Source: Nocardioides euryhalodurans (GTDB lineage: Bacteria; Actinomycetota; Actinomycetes; Propionibacteriales; Nocardioidaceae). Taken from it: a stretch of DNA of 64,000 nucleotides. Positions 47,450 through 58,097 of this stretch are shown here, in pieces (the stretch's first letter is position 1; each line of letters starts with the position of its first letter). The position numbers and the translations under genes are program-made. The stretch covers positions 248,001 through 312,000 of the forward strand of contig NZ_CP038267.1 of NCBI RefSeq assembly GCF_004564375.1. The letters are read 5' to 3'. The notes under the pieces were generated by a model, which saw only the letters and a list, made by a program, of their open reading frames with translations, was not told the DNA's origin and did no database searches.

Positions 47450-47881
47450 GTGACCCCCGAGGAGACCGACGGCGCGCTCGACACCTTCTGGCGGGTGGCG
47501 GTCTTCCACGCCCGGCTCAACGGCGTGCCGTCGTACTTCGGACCCACGCCGCTCGAGGTGGTCCGCCCGCCCGCGTGGTCCTACGGCGAGACCCCGGAGG
47601 AGGCCGACGCCTTCCTCGCCTCCGTGCGGTCCGGTGCCACGACGGCGACCGCGATGCCGCTGGCCGAGCTCGAGCAGGTCGGCGAGCCGGTCCCGCAGCC
47701 GGGCGAGCTCGGGATCGTGCTCGACGGGCGCGGTGACCCGCAGGCCCTGGTGAGCGTGAGCGAGGTGCTGCTGGTGCCGTACGCCGAGGTCGATCCGGGC
47801 TCCACGCTCGTCGAGGGCGAGGGCCTGGTGGCCGACACCCCGATGGTGGTCCAGCGGCTGAAGGTCCTCCACGCCGACTGA
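47450..47881 (+). CDS. ASCH-domain protein (YhfF-like)
   Basis: A 143-residue protein with an ASCH-like RNA-binding fold: 'TPEEADAFLASVRSGATTAT' matches the conserved helix and 'K/R-x-ATA' region, and 'QPGELGIVLDGRGDPQALVS' the following strands. ASCH proteins bind RNA and some hydrolyse modified cytidines; this one is diverged at the N-terminus and lacks the usual C-terminal EGEGD helix in full. GTG 47450 has no clear ribosome site and begins 7 nt after sufT, so translation may be coupled. Confidence 0.55.
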   Translation: MTPEETDGALDTFWRVAVFHARLNGVPSYFGPTPLEVVRPPAWSYGETPEEADAFLASVRSGATTATAMPLAELEQVGEPVPQPGELGIVLDGRGDPQALVSVSEVLLVPYAEVDPGSTLVEGEGLVADTPMVVQRLKVLHAD

Positions 47882-47916
47882 GGACAGCCGTCCCCGGCCC
47901 CTGCCACACTGGCGCG

Positions 47917-48660
47917 ATGGACATCGACGCCCACCTCGACGGCCTCCGCGAGGCCCTCGACCGGTTCGCCACCTGCATCGAGTCGGCGGACTGGGACGCC
48001 CCGGTGCCCACCGCTCCCGGGTGGGACGTGCGCCACCTCGTCGCCCACCAGGGCATGGTCCACCGCTGGGCCACCGCCACCATCGAGGGCCGTGAGGTCG
48101 ATCCCGAGGTCTTCGAGGAGGAGGGGCTGGTGGCGCGCGACCTCCTCCAGTGGCTCTCCGAGGGGGCGGAGCCGCTCGTGGAGGCGCTGCTGTCGGCGCC
48201 CGACGACCTCGACGTCCCCGTGTTCCTCCACGACGCCCCGCCCGCCCGGGCCTTCTGGGCGCGACGCCAGTGCCACGAGACGACCATCCACGCCGTCGAC
48301 GCCCTCGGCGCCGCACTCGGGCGCCGGCCGCACGCCGAGGACACCTGGATCGGCAACGACCTGGCGCTCGACGGGATCGACGAGCTGCTGACGGGCTTCC
48401 TCCCACGCCGCAAGAGCCGGCTGCGGACGCCGTCCCCGATGAGCTTCGCCGTGCTGCCCGACGGCGCGGAGGAGCGGTGGCTGGTGACGACGGGCGAGGA
48501 ACCTCCCGTCACGACCCGGGGCGCGGGCGACGCCTCCGCCGACGTGGTGCTGAGGGGCACCCCCGTGGCCCTCTACCTCGCGGTCTGGAACCGCAGCGAC
48601 GAGGTGTCCGCGCCCGGCTTCGAGCTCTGGTCGGAGCACGCCAAGGTGGTCTGGTCCTGA
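47917..48660 (+). CDS. Maleylpyruvate isomerase family mycothiol-dependent enzyme
   Basis: A second MDMPI-type protein in the window (247 residues; the other is at 5010-5714). The N-terminal DinB-like bundle has 'WDVRHLVAHQGMVHRWATAT' and the metal motif 'RRQCHETTIHAVDALGAALG'; the C-terminal part has 'ADVVLRGTPVALYLAVWNRS'. CACACT (47905-47910) lies 6 nt before the ATG, a leaderless arrangement. It probably uses mycothiol; the substrate is unknown. The next gene begins 2 nt after its stop. Confidence 0.82.
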   Translation: MDIDAHLDGLREALDRFATCIESADWDAPVPTAPGWDVRHLVAHQGMVHRWATATIEGREVDPEVFEEEGLVARDLLQWLSEGAEPLVEALLSAPDDLDVPVFLHDAPPARAFWARRQCHETTIHAVDALGAALGRRPHAEDTWIGNDLALDGIDELLTGFLPRRKSRLRTPSPMSFAVLPDGAEERWLVTTGEEPPVTTRGAGDASADVVLRGTPVALYLAVWNRSDEVSAPGFELWSEHAKVVWS

Positions 48661-48662
48661 CG

Positions 48663-49256
48663 GTGGTCGAGGTCCTGGTCCCGCCCGGTCGCTGGGCGCG
48701 GTGGGTCGACAACTTCGCGACCCGGCACGGCGGGGTGGAGCTCACCGTCGACGGCTCGTTGCGGGGCGCCGCCCCCGACGGGTCGACCTTCACGGCCCGG
48801 CTGCCCTTCGCGTCGTCGTACGACGGGGGGCCGAGCGGGTTCGCCGACGCCACCGTCCCGCCTGCCGGGTGGGGGGTGCTGCTGGTCCGCAAGGGCGGCT
48901 TCGCCGTCGCCCGGATGGCCGGTGCCGAGCTGGCCGCCCACAAGATCGGGCAGCGCCACGTCCAGGGGCGGACCAAGGCGGGGGGCCAGAGCCAGCAGCG
49001 GTTCGCCCGGCGGCGCGACAAGCAGGCGAGGGAGGCCTACGAGGCGGCGGCCGACCATGCTGCCCGGATCCTGGGGCCCGGACCGCTCGTGACGGGTGGC
49101 GACCACGGCGCCGTCGGCGAGGTGCTCGCCGACCCGCGGCTGCGCCACCTGTCGGTGGTCGAGCCGTGGCTGCCCGTGCCCGACCCGCGCCGGCAGGTCC
49201 TCGACGCCGCGATCCTCGACGCCCGGTCGATCCGGGTCGAGGTCCACAACGCCTGA
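48663..49256 (+). CDS. acVLRF1 family peptidyl-tRNA hydrolase (Vms1/eRF1-like release factor)
   Basis: Actinobacterial member of the Vms1-like release-factor-1 superfamily, thought to cut peptidyl-tRNA on split or stalled ribosomes. It is 197 residues; the diagnostic loop is 'TKAGGQSQQRFARRRDKQAR' (GGQ-like catalytic motif) after 'GRHVQGR'-type sequence ('HKIGQRHVQGR'), in an RNase H-like fold. GTG 48663 gives the natural N-terminus 'VVEVLVPPGRWARWVDNFAT'. It is spaced 2 nt from the MDMPI gene and its stop faces the beta-lactamase-like gene with no gap. Confidence 0.75.
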   Translation: MVEVLVPPGRWARWVDNFATRHGGVELTVDGSLRGAAPDGSTFTARLPFASSYDGGPSGFADATVPPAGWGVLLVRKGGFAVARMAGAELAAHKIGQRHVQGRTKAGGQSQQRFARRRDKQAREAYEAAADHAARILGPGPLVTGGDHGAVGEVLADPRLRHLSVVEPWLPVPDPRRQVLDAAILDARSIRVEVHNA

Positions 49257-50609
49257 TCAGCGCGCCGGGGTCTCCCCGAACGCGAGCGGCTCCCGGGTCA
49301 CGAGGTAGGTCGCCCAGTTGAGCTTGACCGGGACGCCGTCCGCGTCACGGGTGACGCGCAGCAGCTCGCCCCGCTCGCGCCCCTTGACGGTGCGGAACAC
49401 GTCGTCGCCGACCGGCTCGAACACCGAGGACGGACGGTCCTTCGGCAGGTCGGGATGGCGGGCCTCGAGGTGGCCGTCGACCACGGAGAAGACGAACGGC
49501 GTGCCCTCGCTGAACCACACGCCCCGCAGCCCGGCGAGCTCGGCCGGCAGGTCGGTGCCCGGTGCCCACGGCTCCGGCTCCTCCGGGTCGTGGACGACGA
49601 CGTGCTCGCCCAGCTCCAGGGCGAAGGCGGCCGGGTCGGGCGCGGCGCTCGCGTTCATGAGCACCACGGCGCCCGTGCCGGACTCGCGATGGGTGAAGAG
49701 GCCGGTGATGTGGCCGGGCATGCCGCCGGTGTGGCCGACCCAGGTGCGCCCGGCCTTCGACCGGACCAGGAAGAAGCCGAGCCCCATGCCCGCGGTCCAG
49801 CCGACGACGTCCATGAGCGCCTGCGGCTGGCACATCTCCTCGAGCGTGTCGGGGGAGAGCACCGCCGGGTCGGGGTCGGCGACGAAGGCCGACCAGCGTG
49901 CGAGGTCGCGGGCCGTGCTGGCCATGCCGCCGCACGGCGCCATCGCCCGCAGGTCGAGCACCGGCTCGGGGCGGGGGACGTCGTCGTACGGGGCGACGTA
50001 GTAGCCGTCGGCGTGCGGACCTGAGTCGAAGCCCACCGACGTGCGCCGGAGCTCCAGCGGGTCGAGCAGCCTCGCCCGGAGCGACTCCTCCCAGGACCGC
50101 CCGTCCAGCCGCGCGACCAGCTCGCCCAGGATCGCGTAGACGGTGTTGGAGTAGTGCCAGCGGTCGTGCGGCCGGCCGATGACCTCCGCCTCGACGAACC
50201 CGGCGAGCAGCTCCTCGGTCGTCGGCTGCTCGAGGGTCTCCCAGACGTCGCCGACGGGCTCCCGCTGCATGCCGGACACGTGTGCGAGACCCTGCCGGAC
50301 GCTCAACGGGTGGCTGACCTCGGGGAGGTGCTCGGCGATCCGGTCGCCGAGGTCGAGACGCCCCTCGTCGCGCAGCTGCATCACCATCACCGCGGTGAAG
50401 GTCTTGGAGTTCGAGGCGACGAGGAACTGGTCGTCCTCCCCGGGAGTGCCCTCCCGGTCGAGCGAGACCCGCCCCACGCCGTCGCCCCAGACGATGCTGC
50501 CGCCGCGCTGCACGCCCGCGAAGAGGCCGGGGACGCGGCCGCTGCGCTGCTTGTCGAGGGCGATCCGGCGCAGGGCGCGGCTGGTGGTGTCGAGGAGCGG
50601 TGAGGTCAC
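49257..50609 (-). CDS. Serine hydrolase of the beta-lactamase class C/esterase family
   Basis: A 450-residue serine hydrolase with the penicillin-binding fold. The motifs are 'LVASNSKTFTAVMVM' (Ser-x-x-Lys), 'RWHYSNTVYAILGELVA' (Tyr-x-Asn) and 'RTWVGHTGGMPGHITGLF' (His-Thr-Gly). There is no signal peptide, so it is more likely a cytoplasmic esterase or peptidase than a secreted beta-lactamase. A C-terminal lipocalin-like tail follows the catalytic domain. The GTG is preceded by TAGCGT (50616-50621, minus strand) with 6 nt between; this -10 overlaps the stop of the neighbouring regulator gene. Confidence 0.84.
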   Translation of the reverse strand: MTSPLLDTTSRALRRIALDKQRSGRVPGLFAGVQRGGSIVWGDGVGRVSLDREGTPGEDDQFLVASNSKTFTAVMVMQLRDEGRLDLGDRIAEHLPEVSHPLSVRQGLAHVSGMQREPVGDVWETLEQPTTEELLAGFVEAEVIGRPHDRWHYSNTVYAILGELVARLDGRSWEESLRARLLDPLELRRTSVGFDSGPHADGYYVAPYDDVPRPEPVLDLRAMAPCGGMASTARDLARWSAFVADPDPAVLSPDTLEEMCQPQALMDVVGWTAGMGLGFFLVRSKAGRTWVGHTGGMPGHITGLFTHRESGTGAVVLMNASAAPDPAAFALELGEHVVVHDPEEPEPWAPGTDLPAELAGLRGVWFSEGTPFVFSVVDGHLEARHPDLPKDRPSSVFEPVGDDVFRTVKGRERGELLRVTRDADGVPVKLNWATYLVTREPLAFGETPAR

Positions 50610-50618
50610 GCGCTGACG

Positions 50619-51092
50619 CTAGCCGAGGTCCTGCTCGATCTCGGCCCGCCGGGCGAGCCACCGTTGAGCGATGCCGTCCATCTCGCCGCCGACGAACACG
50701 AGGAACTCGCGCATCAGCAGCAGCCGGTGACGCGCCGGTGACGCGTCGGGGAGGTCGCGCAGCGCATCGTCGAGCGCGGTGACCATCGGGGCGTACACCT
50801 GGTCCTCGCGGAGCATGGCCTGCAGCCACGCGTCGTCGTCGACGACGTAGACGTCGCGTCGACCGCCGCGCTCGCGCTCGCGGTGGAGGAAGCCGATCTG
50901 CGCGAGGTAGCGCACCGCACCGGAGACAGACGCGGGGCTGACACGCAGGGTCTCGACCAGCTCGGCGGAGGTCATCCGGCCGTCGTCGTCACTGGTGAGC
51001 GCGGCGAAGACACGGGAGGGCAGCCGCTGGAGGCCGGCGTCGGACAGGGCGGCCCCCATCCGCTCGACGTAGCGGTCGCGGGCGTCGGTCAT
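50619..51092 (-). CDS. GbsR/MarR-family transcriptional regulator
   Basis: A 157-residue winged-helix regulator with '[20 protein letters not shown]' then '[20 protein letters not shown]' as the DNA-binding part, and a helical C-terminal dimerisation region. ATG 51092 gives '[13 protein letters not shown]', the family N-terminus. It is divergent from an ABC exporter pair, and a perfect palindrome at 51111-51126 lies between them. It most likely represses the exporter and itself and is released by a ligand the pump exports. Confidence 0.85.
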   Translation of the reverse strand: MTDARDRYVERMGAALSDAGLQRLPSRVFAALTSDDDGRMTSAELVETLRVSPASVSGAVRYLAQIGFLHRERERGGRRDVYVVDDDAWLQAMLREDQVYAPMVTALDDALRDLPDASPARHRLLLMREFLVFVGGEMDGIAQRWLARRAEIEQDLG

Positions 51093-51110
51093 GGTCCAAC
51101 TATCGCAGTA

Positions 51111-51126
51111 TTCAGAAAATTCTGAA
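51111..51126. promoter_or_regulatory. Operator between GbsR/MarR regulator and ABC exporter
   Basis: TTCAGAA-AA-TTCTGAA is a perfect 7-2-7 palindrome in an AT-rich patch. It covers the -35 position for the exporter, whose -10 (TACGCT, 51134-51139) is 6 nt before GTG 51146, and lies 19 bp before the regulator's ATG. The position fits repression of both genes. Confidence 0.75.
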
Positions 51127-51145
51127 AGACGTGTACGCTCGAGGG

Positions 51146-52060
51146 GTGACCGCACCGATCCAGATCCAGGGGCTCACCAAGACCTTCGGCGCCACCCTCG
51201 CCCTCGACCGGCTCGACCTCTCCGTCGCCGCGGGCGAGGTCCACGGCTTCCTCGGGCCCAACGGGTCGGGCAAGTCCACGACCATCCGCGTGCTGCTGGG
51301 CCTGCTCCGCAAGGACGAGGGCGAGGTGAGCCTGCTGGGGGGCGACCCGTGGCGCGACGCGGCCGCGCTCCACCGACGGCTCGCCTACGTGCCGGGCGAC
51401 GTGAGCCTGTGGCCCAACCTGACCGGCGGTGAGGTCATCGACCTGCTCGGCCGGCTGCGTGGCGGCCTCGACCGCCGCCGTCGTGACGAGCTCGTGGAGC
51501 GCTTCGAGCTCGACCCGACCAAGAAGGGCCGCAGCTACTCGAAGGGCAACCGGCAGAAGGTCGCCCTCGTCGCCGCGCTCGCCGCCGACGTCGAGCTGCT
51601 GCTCCTCGACGAGCCGACCTCGGGCCTCGACCCGCTGATGGAGTCGGTCTTCCAGGACTGCGTCCAGGACTTCCGCGAGCAGGGACGCACCGTGCTGCTC
51701 TCCAGCCACATCCTCGCCGAGGTGGAGCGTCTCTGCGACCGCGTCAGCATCATCCGGTCCGGTTCCTGCGTGGAGAGCGGCACGCTGGCGGAGCTGCGTC
51801 ACCTCACCCGGACGTCCCTCGCGGCCGAGGTGGCCTCGCCCCCAGTGGGGCTGGAGGCTCTCGAGGGGGTGCACGACCTCGTCGTCGAGGATCTGCGGGT
51901 GTGGTGCGAGGTCGACACGGCCCGCCTCGACGAGGCGATCGGAGTGCTGCACCGGGCCGGTCTGCGCAGCCTGACCGCCACGCCGCCCACCCTGGAGGAG
52001 CTCTTCCTCCGGCACTACGGCGACCAGCTCGACCCGGCCGAGGAGGAGCAGGCGTCGTGA
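51146..52060 (+). CDS. ABC transporter ATP-binding protein
   Basis: A 304-residue ATPase of a drug-export ABC-2 pair. Walker A is '[20 protein letters not shown]'; the region '[20 protein letters not shown]' is the Q-loop area. The signature is degenerate ('[20 protein letters not shown]', SKGNRQ instead of LSGGQ), as in other actinobacterial members. Walker B is '[20 protein letters not shown]' and the H-loop '[15 protein letters not shown]'. GTG 51146 is leaderless by position. Its stop overlaps the permease GTG (GTGA). Confidence 0.9.
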   Translation: MTAPIQIQGLTKTFGATLALDRLDLSVAAGEVHGFLGPNGSGKSTTIRVLLGLLRKDEGEVSLLGGDPWRDAAALHRRLAYVPGDVSLWPNLTGGEVIDLLGRLRGGLDRRRRDELVERFELDPTKKGRSYSKGNRQKVALVAALAADVELLLLDEPTSGLDPLMESVFQDCVQDFREQGRTVLLSSHILAEVERLCDRVSIIRSGSCVESGTLAELRHLTRTSLAAEVASPPVGLEALEGVHDLVVEDLRVWCEVDTARLDEAIGVLHRAGLRSLTATPPTLEELFLRHYGDQLDPAEEEQAS

Positions 52061-53628
52061 CCGGGACCGGCATCCTGTACCGCGCGTTCCTCCGCCGGGA
52101 CCGCTGGGTCGTCCTCTGGTGGACGGTCGCGATCACGGTCTCCTACTGGAGCCAGGCGATCAGCGTCGAGAGCCTCTACGCGACCCAGGCGGAGTTCGAC
52201 CGGGCTGCAGCGGCGATGGAGTCGAACCCGGCGATGATCGCGATGACCGGTCCGGCCCGCGCCCTCAACACCGTCGGCGGCCAGGTCACCTGGCAGGCGA
52301 CGGCCTTCGGGGCGATCCTCGCGGGCCTGATGAGCATGTTCCTCGTCGGGCGGCACACGCGGGGCGAGGAGGAGAGCGGTCGCGACGAGCTGGTCCGCTC
52401 GGCGGCCGTGGGCCGGCGGGCGCCCCTGGCGGCGACGATGCTCGTGGTCCTGACCGCGAACCTCCTGATCGCGGCGCTGGTGGCACTGAGCCTGGTCTCG
52501 GTGCCCCTGGCGACGGCCGACTCCGTCGCGCTGGGCGTCGGGCTGGGGCTGTGCGGACTGCTCTTCGGCGCGGTCGCCCTCTTCGCCGCCCAGCTCACCT
52601 CGACCACGCGCGCGGCCTACGGGCTCACCGGGGCGGTGATGGCGGCGGCGTACGCGCTGAGGGCGGTCGGCGACGTGGGCAACGAGGCGCTGTCGTGGCT
52701 CAGCCCCATCGGCTGGTACCAGCGGATGTACGCCTTCAGCGACCTGCAGTGGTGGCCTGCCCTGCTGCTGCTCGTGGCGACGGTCGTGACGTCCCTGGCG
52801 GCGGTGGCGGTCTTCGAGCGGCGCGACATCGGCTCCGGCGTGCTGGCGGCGCGCCCCGGGCCGGGCGTGGCGTCGGCCCGCCTCTCCTCGCCCTTCGGGC
52901 TGGCCTGGCGCCTGCAGCGCGGAGCGCTCCTCGGGTGGGGGGCCGGGATGCTGCTGGTCGGCGTGGCCTACGGGACCATCGGGGACAGCGCCGGTGACCT
53001 GATCGGCGACAGCGAAGCGGCCCGGCAGATGATGGCTGCCGGTGGGGCCGACCTGGTCCGGGGCTTCCACGCCATCTCCATGCTGATGCTGGCGATGCTG
53101 AGCTGCGGCTTCGCGATCTCGTCGGCGCTGCGGCCGCGGGGCGAGGAGGACGACGGGCGAGCCGAGCCGCTGCTCGCCACCGGCATCTCGCGCAGCCGCT
53201 GGCTGCTCGCGCAGGTCTCCGTGACCGTGCTCGGGACCGTGCTGGTGCTGGGTGCCGCCGGGGTGGGCATGGGCGTGGGCTACGTCCTGGTGGTCGACGC
53301 GCCCGGAGCGGTCTGGCGGTTCACCTGGCAGACGCTGTCCTGGCTCCCGGCGGTGCTCGTGCTGGCGGGGCTGGCGAGACTGCTCTACGGGTTCGGCGCC
53401 CGGCTGGCCTCGTTCGCGTGGTTGGGGCTCGGCTTCTGCGCCGTCGTGCTGATCCTGGGGGAGGTGCTGCGCTTCCCGGACTGGCTGCGGGACCTGTCTC
53501 CCTTCGAGCACCTCGCGATGGTGCCCGTGGAGCCGGCCGATCCGGCCGCCTTCGTCGTGGTCCTGGCAGTCGCGGCGCTGATGAGCGCCACGGGCTGGTT
53601 CGCCTTCACGCGGCGCGACATCGGCTAA
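52057..53628 (+). CDS. ABC transporter permease (large ABC-2 exporter type)
   Basis: A 523-residue membrane protein with about twelve helices in two halves, each ending in 'FERRDIG' or 'FTRRDIG', which shows an internal duplication. Such permeases (tetronasin/anthracycline-exporter-like) work with one ATPase. '[20 protein letters not shown]' and '[20 protein letters not shown]' are the two copies of the conserved cytoplasmic EExGRxE segment. It is cotranslated with the ATPase. The substrate is unknown; the divergent regulator probably senses it. Confidence 0.88.
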   Translation: MTGTGILYRAFLRRDRWVVLWWTVAITVSYWSQAISVESLYATQAEFDRAAAAMESNPAMIAMTGPARALNTVGGQVTWQATAFGAILAGLMSMFLVGRHTRGEEESGRDELVRSAAVGRRAPLAATMLVVLTANLLIAALVALSLVSVPLATADSVALGVGLGLCGLLFGAVALFAAQLTSTTRAAYGLTGAVMAAAYALRAVGDVGNEALSWLSPIGWYQRMYAFSDLQWWPALLLLVATVVTSLAAVAVFERRDIGSGVLAARPGPGVASARLSSPFGLAWRLQRGALLGWGAGMLLVGVAYGTIGDSAGDLIGDSEAARQMMAAGGADLVRGFHAISMLMLAMLSCGFAISSALRPRGEEDDGRAEPLLATGISRSRWLLAQVSVTVLGTVLVLGAAGVGMGVGYVLVVDAPGAVWRFTWQTLSWLPAVLVLAGLARLLYGFGARLASFAWLGLGFCAVVLILGEVLRFPDWLRDLSPFEHLAMVPVEPADPAAFVVVLAVAALMSATGWFAFTRRDIG

Positions 53629-53638
53629 CGTCCCCTCC

Positions 53639-54544
53639 ATGTGGGAGCCGGAGCCGGACTGGCATCCGCTGCCCGGCGGCACCGGCACCTCGACCGTCGG
53701 CGTCTGGCGCGCGGCGCTCGGCGACCAGCCCGTCGTCGTCAAGCGGCTGGCGCGCCCCGCTCCCCACGACCCGGGCGAGCTGAGCCAGCCGGCCCACTTC
53801 GCGTACTGGCGCCGCGAGGCCGACACCCTCTCGACCGGCATCGTGGGGTCGACCGACGGCCTGCGCGCGCCCTCGGCGGCCGTCGAGGAGGACACCGAGG
53901 GGATCACGATCACCCGGGAGTGGGTGGAGGACGCCGCGACCAGCGGGCTCTTCGTCGCCATGGCGCTGGGCCGCTTCGCGGGCAGCCTCGTCGTCCGCCC
54001 GACGTTCCTCGCACGCGACCAGCTGCGCGACCGGCTCACCCGGGTGGAGCGTCGCGGTGGCTGGCCCACCCTGGCCCGGACGCCGGTGGCCGACGTGGCC
54101 GACCACCTCTGGAAGCGTCGCCAGAGCATGCTGGATCGGGTCGACGCGCTGCCGCAGGTGCCCCAGCACGGCGACCCGGCACCCGCGAACCTCCCGGGGC
54201 GCGAGGCCGACCACGTCGTCGCGATCGACTGGGCGATGCTCGGGGTGGGCCACGTCGGCAGCGACCTCGGCCTCTACTCCCTGGCCTCCCGCGAGGAGTT
54301 CGACCCGCTGCTGGAGGCGTACCTGATGGGGCTGCCTGACGGGCTGGCCTCGGCGGAGGACGTGGTCACCGGCGCCCGGGTCACGGCCGTCTACACCGCC
54401 CTGACCCGGGCCGACTGGGCGCTCGAACGGGTCAGTGGGGGAGAGGGTGCCCTCGTCGCGAAGTTCCGCCACCCCGCCGTCGCGCCCCACCTGCGGACCC
54501 TGCAGCGGCAGTTCGCCCAGATCGAGGCGCTGCTCGAGGAGTGA
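53639..54544 (+). CDS. Aminoglycoside phosphotransferase-fold kinase-like protein
   Basis: A 301-residue protein of the APH/choline-kinase fold. The N-lobe has 'QPVVVKRLARP' (ATP-binding Lys). The catalytic loop is 'PQVPQHGDPAPANLPGREAD', in which HGD is intact, followed by 'VVAIDWAMLGVGHVGSDLGL' (metal-binding IDW in place of IDFE). The real substrate is likely a small metabolite, not a drug. TAACGT (53626-53631), overlapping the permease stop, lies 7 nt before the ATG, so it may have its own leaderless promoter. Confidence 0.78.
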   Translation: MWEPEPDWHPLPGGTGTSTVGVWRAALGDQPVVVKRLARPAPHDPGELSQPAHFAYWRREADTLSTGIVGSTDGLRAPSAAVEEDTEGITITREWVEDAATSGLFVAMALGRFAGSLVVRPTFLARDQLRDRLTRVERRGGWPTLARTPVADVADHLWKRRQSMLDRVDALPQVPQHGDPAPANLPGREADHVVAIDWAMLGVGHVGSDLGLYSLASREEFDPLLEAYLMGLPDGLASAEDVVTGARVTAVYTALTRADWALERVSGGEGALVAKFRHPAVAPHLRTLQRQFAQIEALLEE

Positions 54545-54553
54545 GCGGGGGGC

Positions 54554-54616
54554 GATAGTACGTCACGTTTCGGTCGTGGATCCGGCCGTCCGACGACCGA
54601 TCCGTGACGCACTATC
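54554..54616. repeat. 63-bp symmetric palindromic element
   Basis: Arms GATAGTACGTCACG (54554-54567) and 54603-54616 pair at 13 of 14 positions; an inner 7-bp stem (54571-54577 with 54593-54599) is in register. It lies between convergent genes (stops at 54544 and 54629), so it can act as a terminator, but the structure is larger than needed. Confidence 0.75.
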
Positions 54617-54628
54617 TCGACCTGCGCC

Positions 54629-55585
54629 TCACAGGGTGTCGGTTGCGAACGTGTCGCAGGCCTCCAGCGAGCCCTGCTCGTAGCCGACCTTGAACCAGCG
54701 CTGCCGCTGCTCCGCCGAGCCATGGGTCCACTCCGCAGGGTTGACCCGGCCGGTCGTACGGTCCTGGATGCGGTCGTCCCCGACCGCCTTGGCGGCCGCG
54801 ATCGCCTGGTCGATGTCGGTCTGCGAGAGCTCGCTGATGAACGCCTCGCCCTGCTCGTCGGTGGCGGTGGTGGCGCTGCCGGTCCACATCCCGGCGTAGC
54901 AGTCGGCCTGGAGCTCGAGCCGGACCGCGTCGCTCTCAGGACCCTGCTGGGTGCGGACCCGGCCCATCGTGCCGAGCACGTTCTGGATGTGGTGGCCGTA
55001 CTCGTGGGCGAGGACGTACGGCTCCACGAAGGCACCCGCCGGCCCGCCCAGCCCCTGCTGCAGCACGTCCTCGAAGAAGGTCGTGTCGAGGTAGATCCCC
55101 TCGTCGGGCGGGCAGTAGAAGGGCCCGACGTCGGAGGTGGCCTGGCCGCAGCCGGTGCTGACCGCGCCCGTGAACGTCGCCATCACCTGCTCGGGCCGGA
55201 AGTCGGCGTCGGCCTGCTCCGGAAGCGTGTCCGACCAGTAGGCGGTGAGGGAGTTCTCGACGGCCACGCGAGCGCAGTCGACGTCCTGGTTGGCGTCGGC
55301 GCCGGTCTCGCAGCTGGCGTAGCGCTGGCTGTCGTCGCCCTGCACGCGGCTGAGGTCCAGGTCGTCCGAGGCGGTCGGCGCGCCGCCCCCGCCGCCGCCC
55401 ATGAACTGCATCACGACGATGACCAGGACGATCACCAGCAACCCGCCCAGCCCGCCGCCGGCCGCGGCACCCCCGGGGATCGGCAGCCGGCCCCCGCCTC
55501 CGGGCATCCGCGAGCCGCCGCCTCCGGAGCGGCCGGAGTCGCGGACCCGCCGCGTGTCGAGACGGGCCTTGGGGTTGAAGCGCAC
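54629..55585 (-). CDS. Neutral zinc metallopeptidase (YpfJ family)
   Basis: A 318-residue predicted membrane-anchored peptidase. The N-terminus is Arg/Gly-rich, then one helix ('GGLLVIVLVIVVMQFMGGGG') anchors it with the C-terminal domain outside. The zinc motif is 'YVLAHEYGHHIQNVLGTMGR' (HExxH), with the downstream 'RLELQADCYAGMWTG' supplying the third ligand. Two cysteine pairs suggest disulfides. The GTG has AGAGGAG 6-8 nt upstream. Function in the cell is not established for the family. Confidence 0.87.
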   Translation of the reverse strand: MRFNPKARLDTRRVRDSGRSGGGGSRMPGGGGRLPIPGGAAAGGGLGGLLVIVLVIVVMQFMGGGGGGAPTASDDLDLSRVQGDDSQRYASCETGADANQDVDCARVAVENSLTAYWSDTLPEQADADFRPEQVMATFTGAVSTGCGQATSDVGPFYCPPDEGIYLDTTFFEDVLQQGLGGPAGAFVEPYVLAHEYGHHIQNVLGTMGRVRTQQGPESDAVRLELQADCYAGMWTGSATTATDEQGEAFISELSQTDIDQAIAAAKAVGDDRIQDRTTGRVNPAEWTHGSAEQRQRWFKVGYEQGSLEACDTFATDTL

Positions 55586-55653
55586 GCGCTGCTCCTCTGG
55601 GTGGGTCGCCGATTGCGAGGCGCCGTGCCTGCCCGCCTAGGCTAGCGACCCTG

Positions 55654-57252
<1,599 letters not shown>

Positions 57253-57275
57253 GCCGCCGCTGCGATGCTGGGAGC

Positions 57276-58064
57276 ATGACTCCCGCAGAGCTGGAGGCCG
57301 CTGGCCTGCGCCACGACGTCGACGGTCCGGTCGCCACGATTACGCTCGCCCGGCCCGAGGTCCGCAACGCCCAGACTCCCCGGATGTGGCGCGCGCTGGC
57401 CCACCTCGGCGAGCAGCTCCCCGACGACGTACGCGTGGTCGTCGTGAAGGGGGAGGGGCACTCGTTCTCGGCCGGGCTCGACCGCGCGATGCTCGCACCC
57501 GGGGGCGGCGACGGCCAGGAGACCGTGGCCGGGCTGCTCGCGCTCGACGACGAGGCCATGGCGGCGACCATCGACGACTACCAGCGGGGCTTCACCTTCC
57601 TCCGGGACCCGCGCTTCGTGTCCGTCGCCCAGGTGCAGGGGTACGCCGTCGGCGCCGGCTTCCAGCTCGCGCTGGCTTGCGACCTCCGGGTGCTCGCGGA
57701 CGACGCCCAGCTGGCCATGCTGGAGTCGACGCTGGGCCTGGTGCCCGACCTGACGGGAACAAAACCGCTGGTCGAGAGCGTTGGCTACGCCAGGGCACTC
57801 GAGATCTGCGTGACCGCTCGCATGGTGGGGGCCGCGGAGGCTGTCGACATCGGGCTCGCCACGGCGGCCGTGCCCGCCGACCAGCTGGACGACGCCGTCG
57901 CCGACCTGGCGGCGGCACTGACCGCTCCGATGGCGGGTGCGGTCAGGGAGACCAAGGAGCTGCTCCTCGGCGCCGCCGGTCGCACGCTCGACGAGCAGCG
58001 CCGGTTCGAGCGGGGGGCGCAGGTGCGGAGGTTCCGCGAGCTCGCCCGGCTGATGGGCGGATGA
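57276..58064 (+). CDS. Enoyl-CoA hydratase/isomerase family protein
   Basis: A 262-residue crotonase-fold protein. The oxyanion-hole regions are 'GHSFSAGLDRAMLA' and 'VQGYAVGAGFQLALACDLRV', followed by 'MLESTLGLVPDLTGTKPLVE'. In the usual hydratase the second motif carries Glu (…GGG-E) and the later one 'PxxG' with another Glu; here these read 'GAGFQL' and 'VPDLTGT', so the acid pair of a true hydratase is only partly kept and another crotonase-type reaction is possible. GATGCT (57264-57269) sits 6 nt before the ATG. Confidence 0.82.
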   Translation: MTPAELEAAGLRHDVDGPVATITLARPEVRNAQTPRMWRALAHLGEQLPDDVRVVVVKGEGHSFSAGLDRAMLAPGGGDGQETVAGLLALDDEAMAATIDDYQRGFTFLRDPRFVSVAQVQGYAVGAGFQLALACDLRVLADDAQLAMLESTLGLVPDLTGTKPLVESVGYARALEICVTARMVGAAEAVDIGLATAAVPADQLDDAVADLAAALTAPMAGAVRETKELLLGAAGRTLDEQRRFERGAQVRRFRELARLMGG

Positions 58065-58097
58065 CCCGGCAGGAGCCGGGTGGGACAGGAGGCGTAG

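Noticed and set aside
49257..50609. A secreted beta-lactamase
   Set aside because: The motifs fit the wider serine hydrolase family, and there is no signal peptide.
53639..54544. An aminoglycoside-resistance gene
   Set aside because: The fold is shared by many small-molecule kinases; the overall sequence does not match known resistance enzymes.
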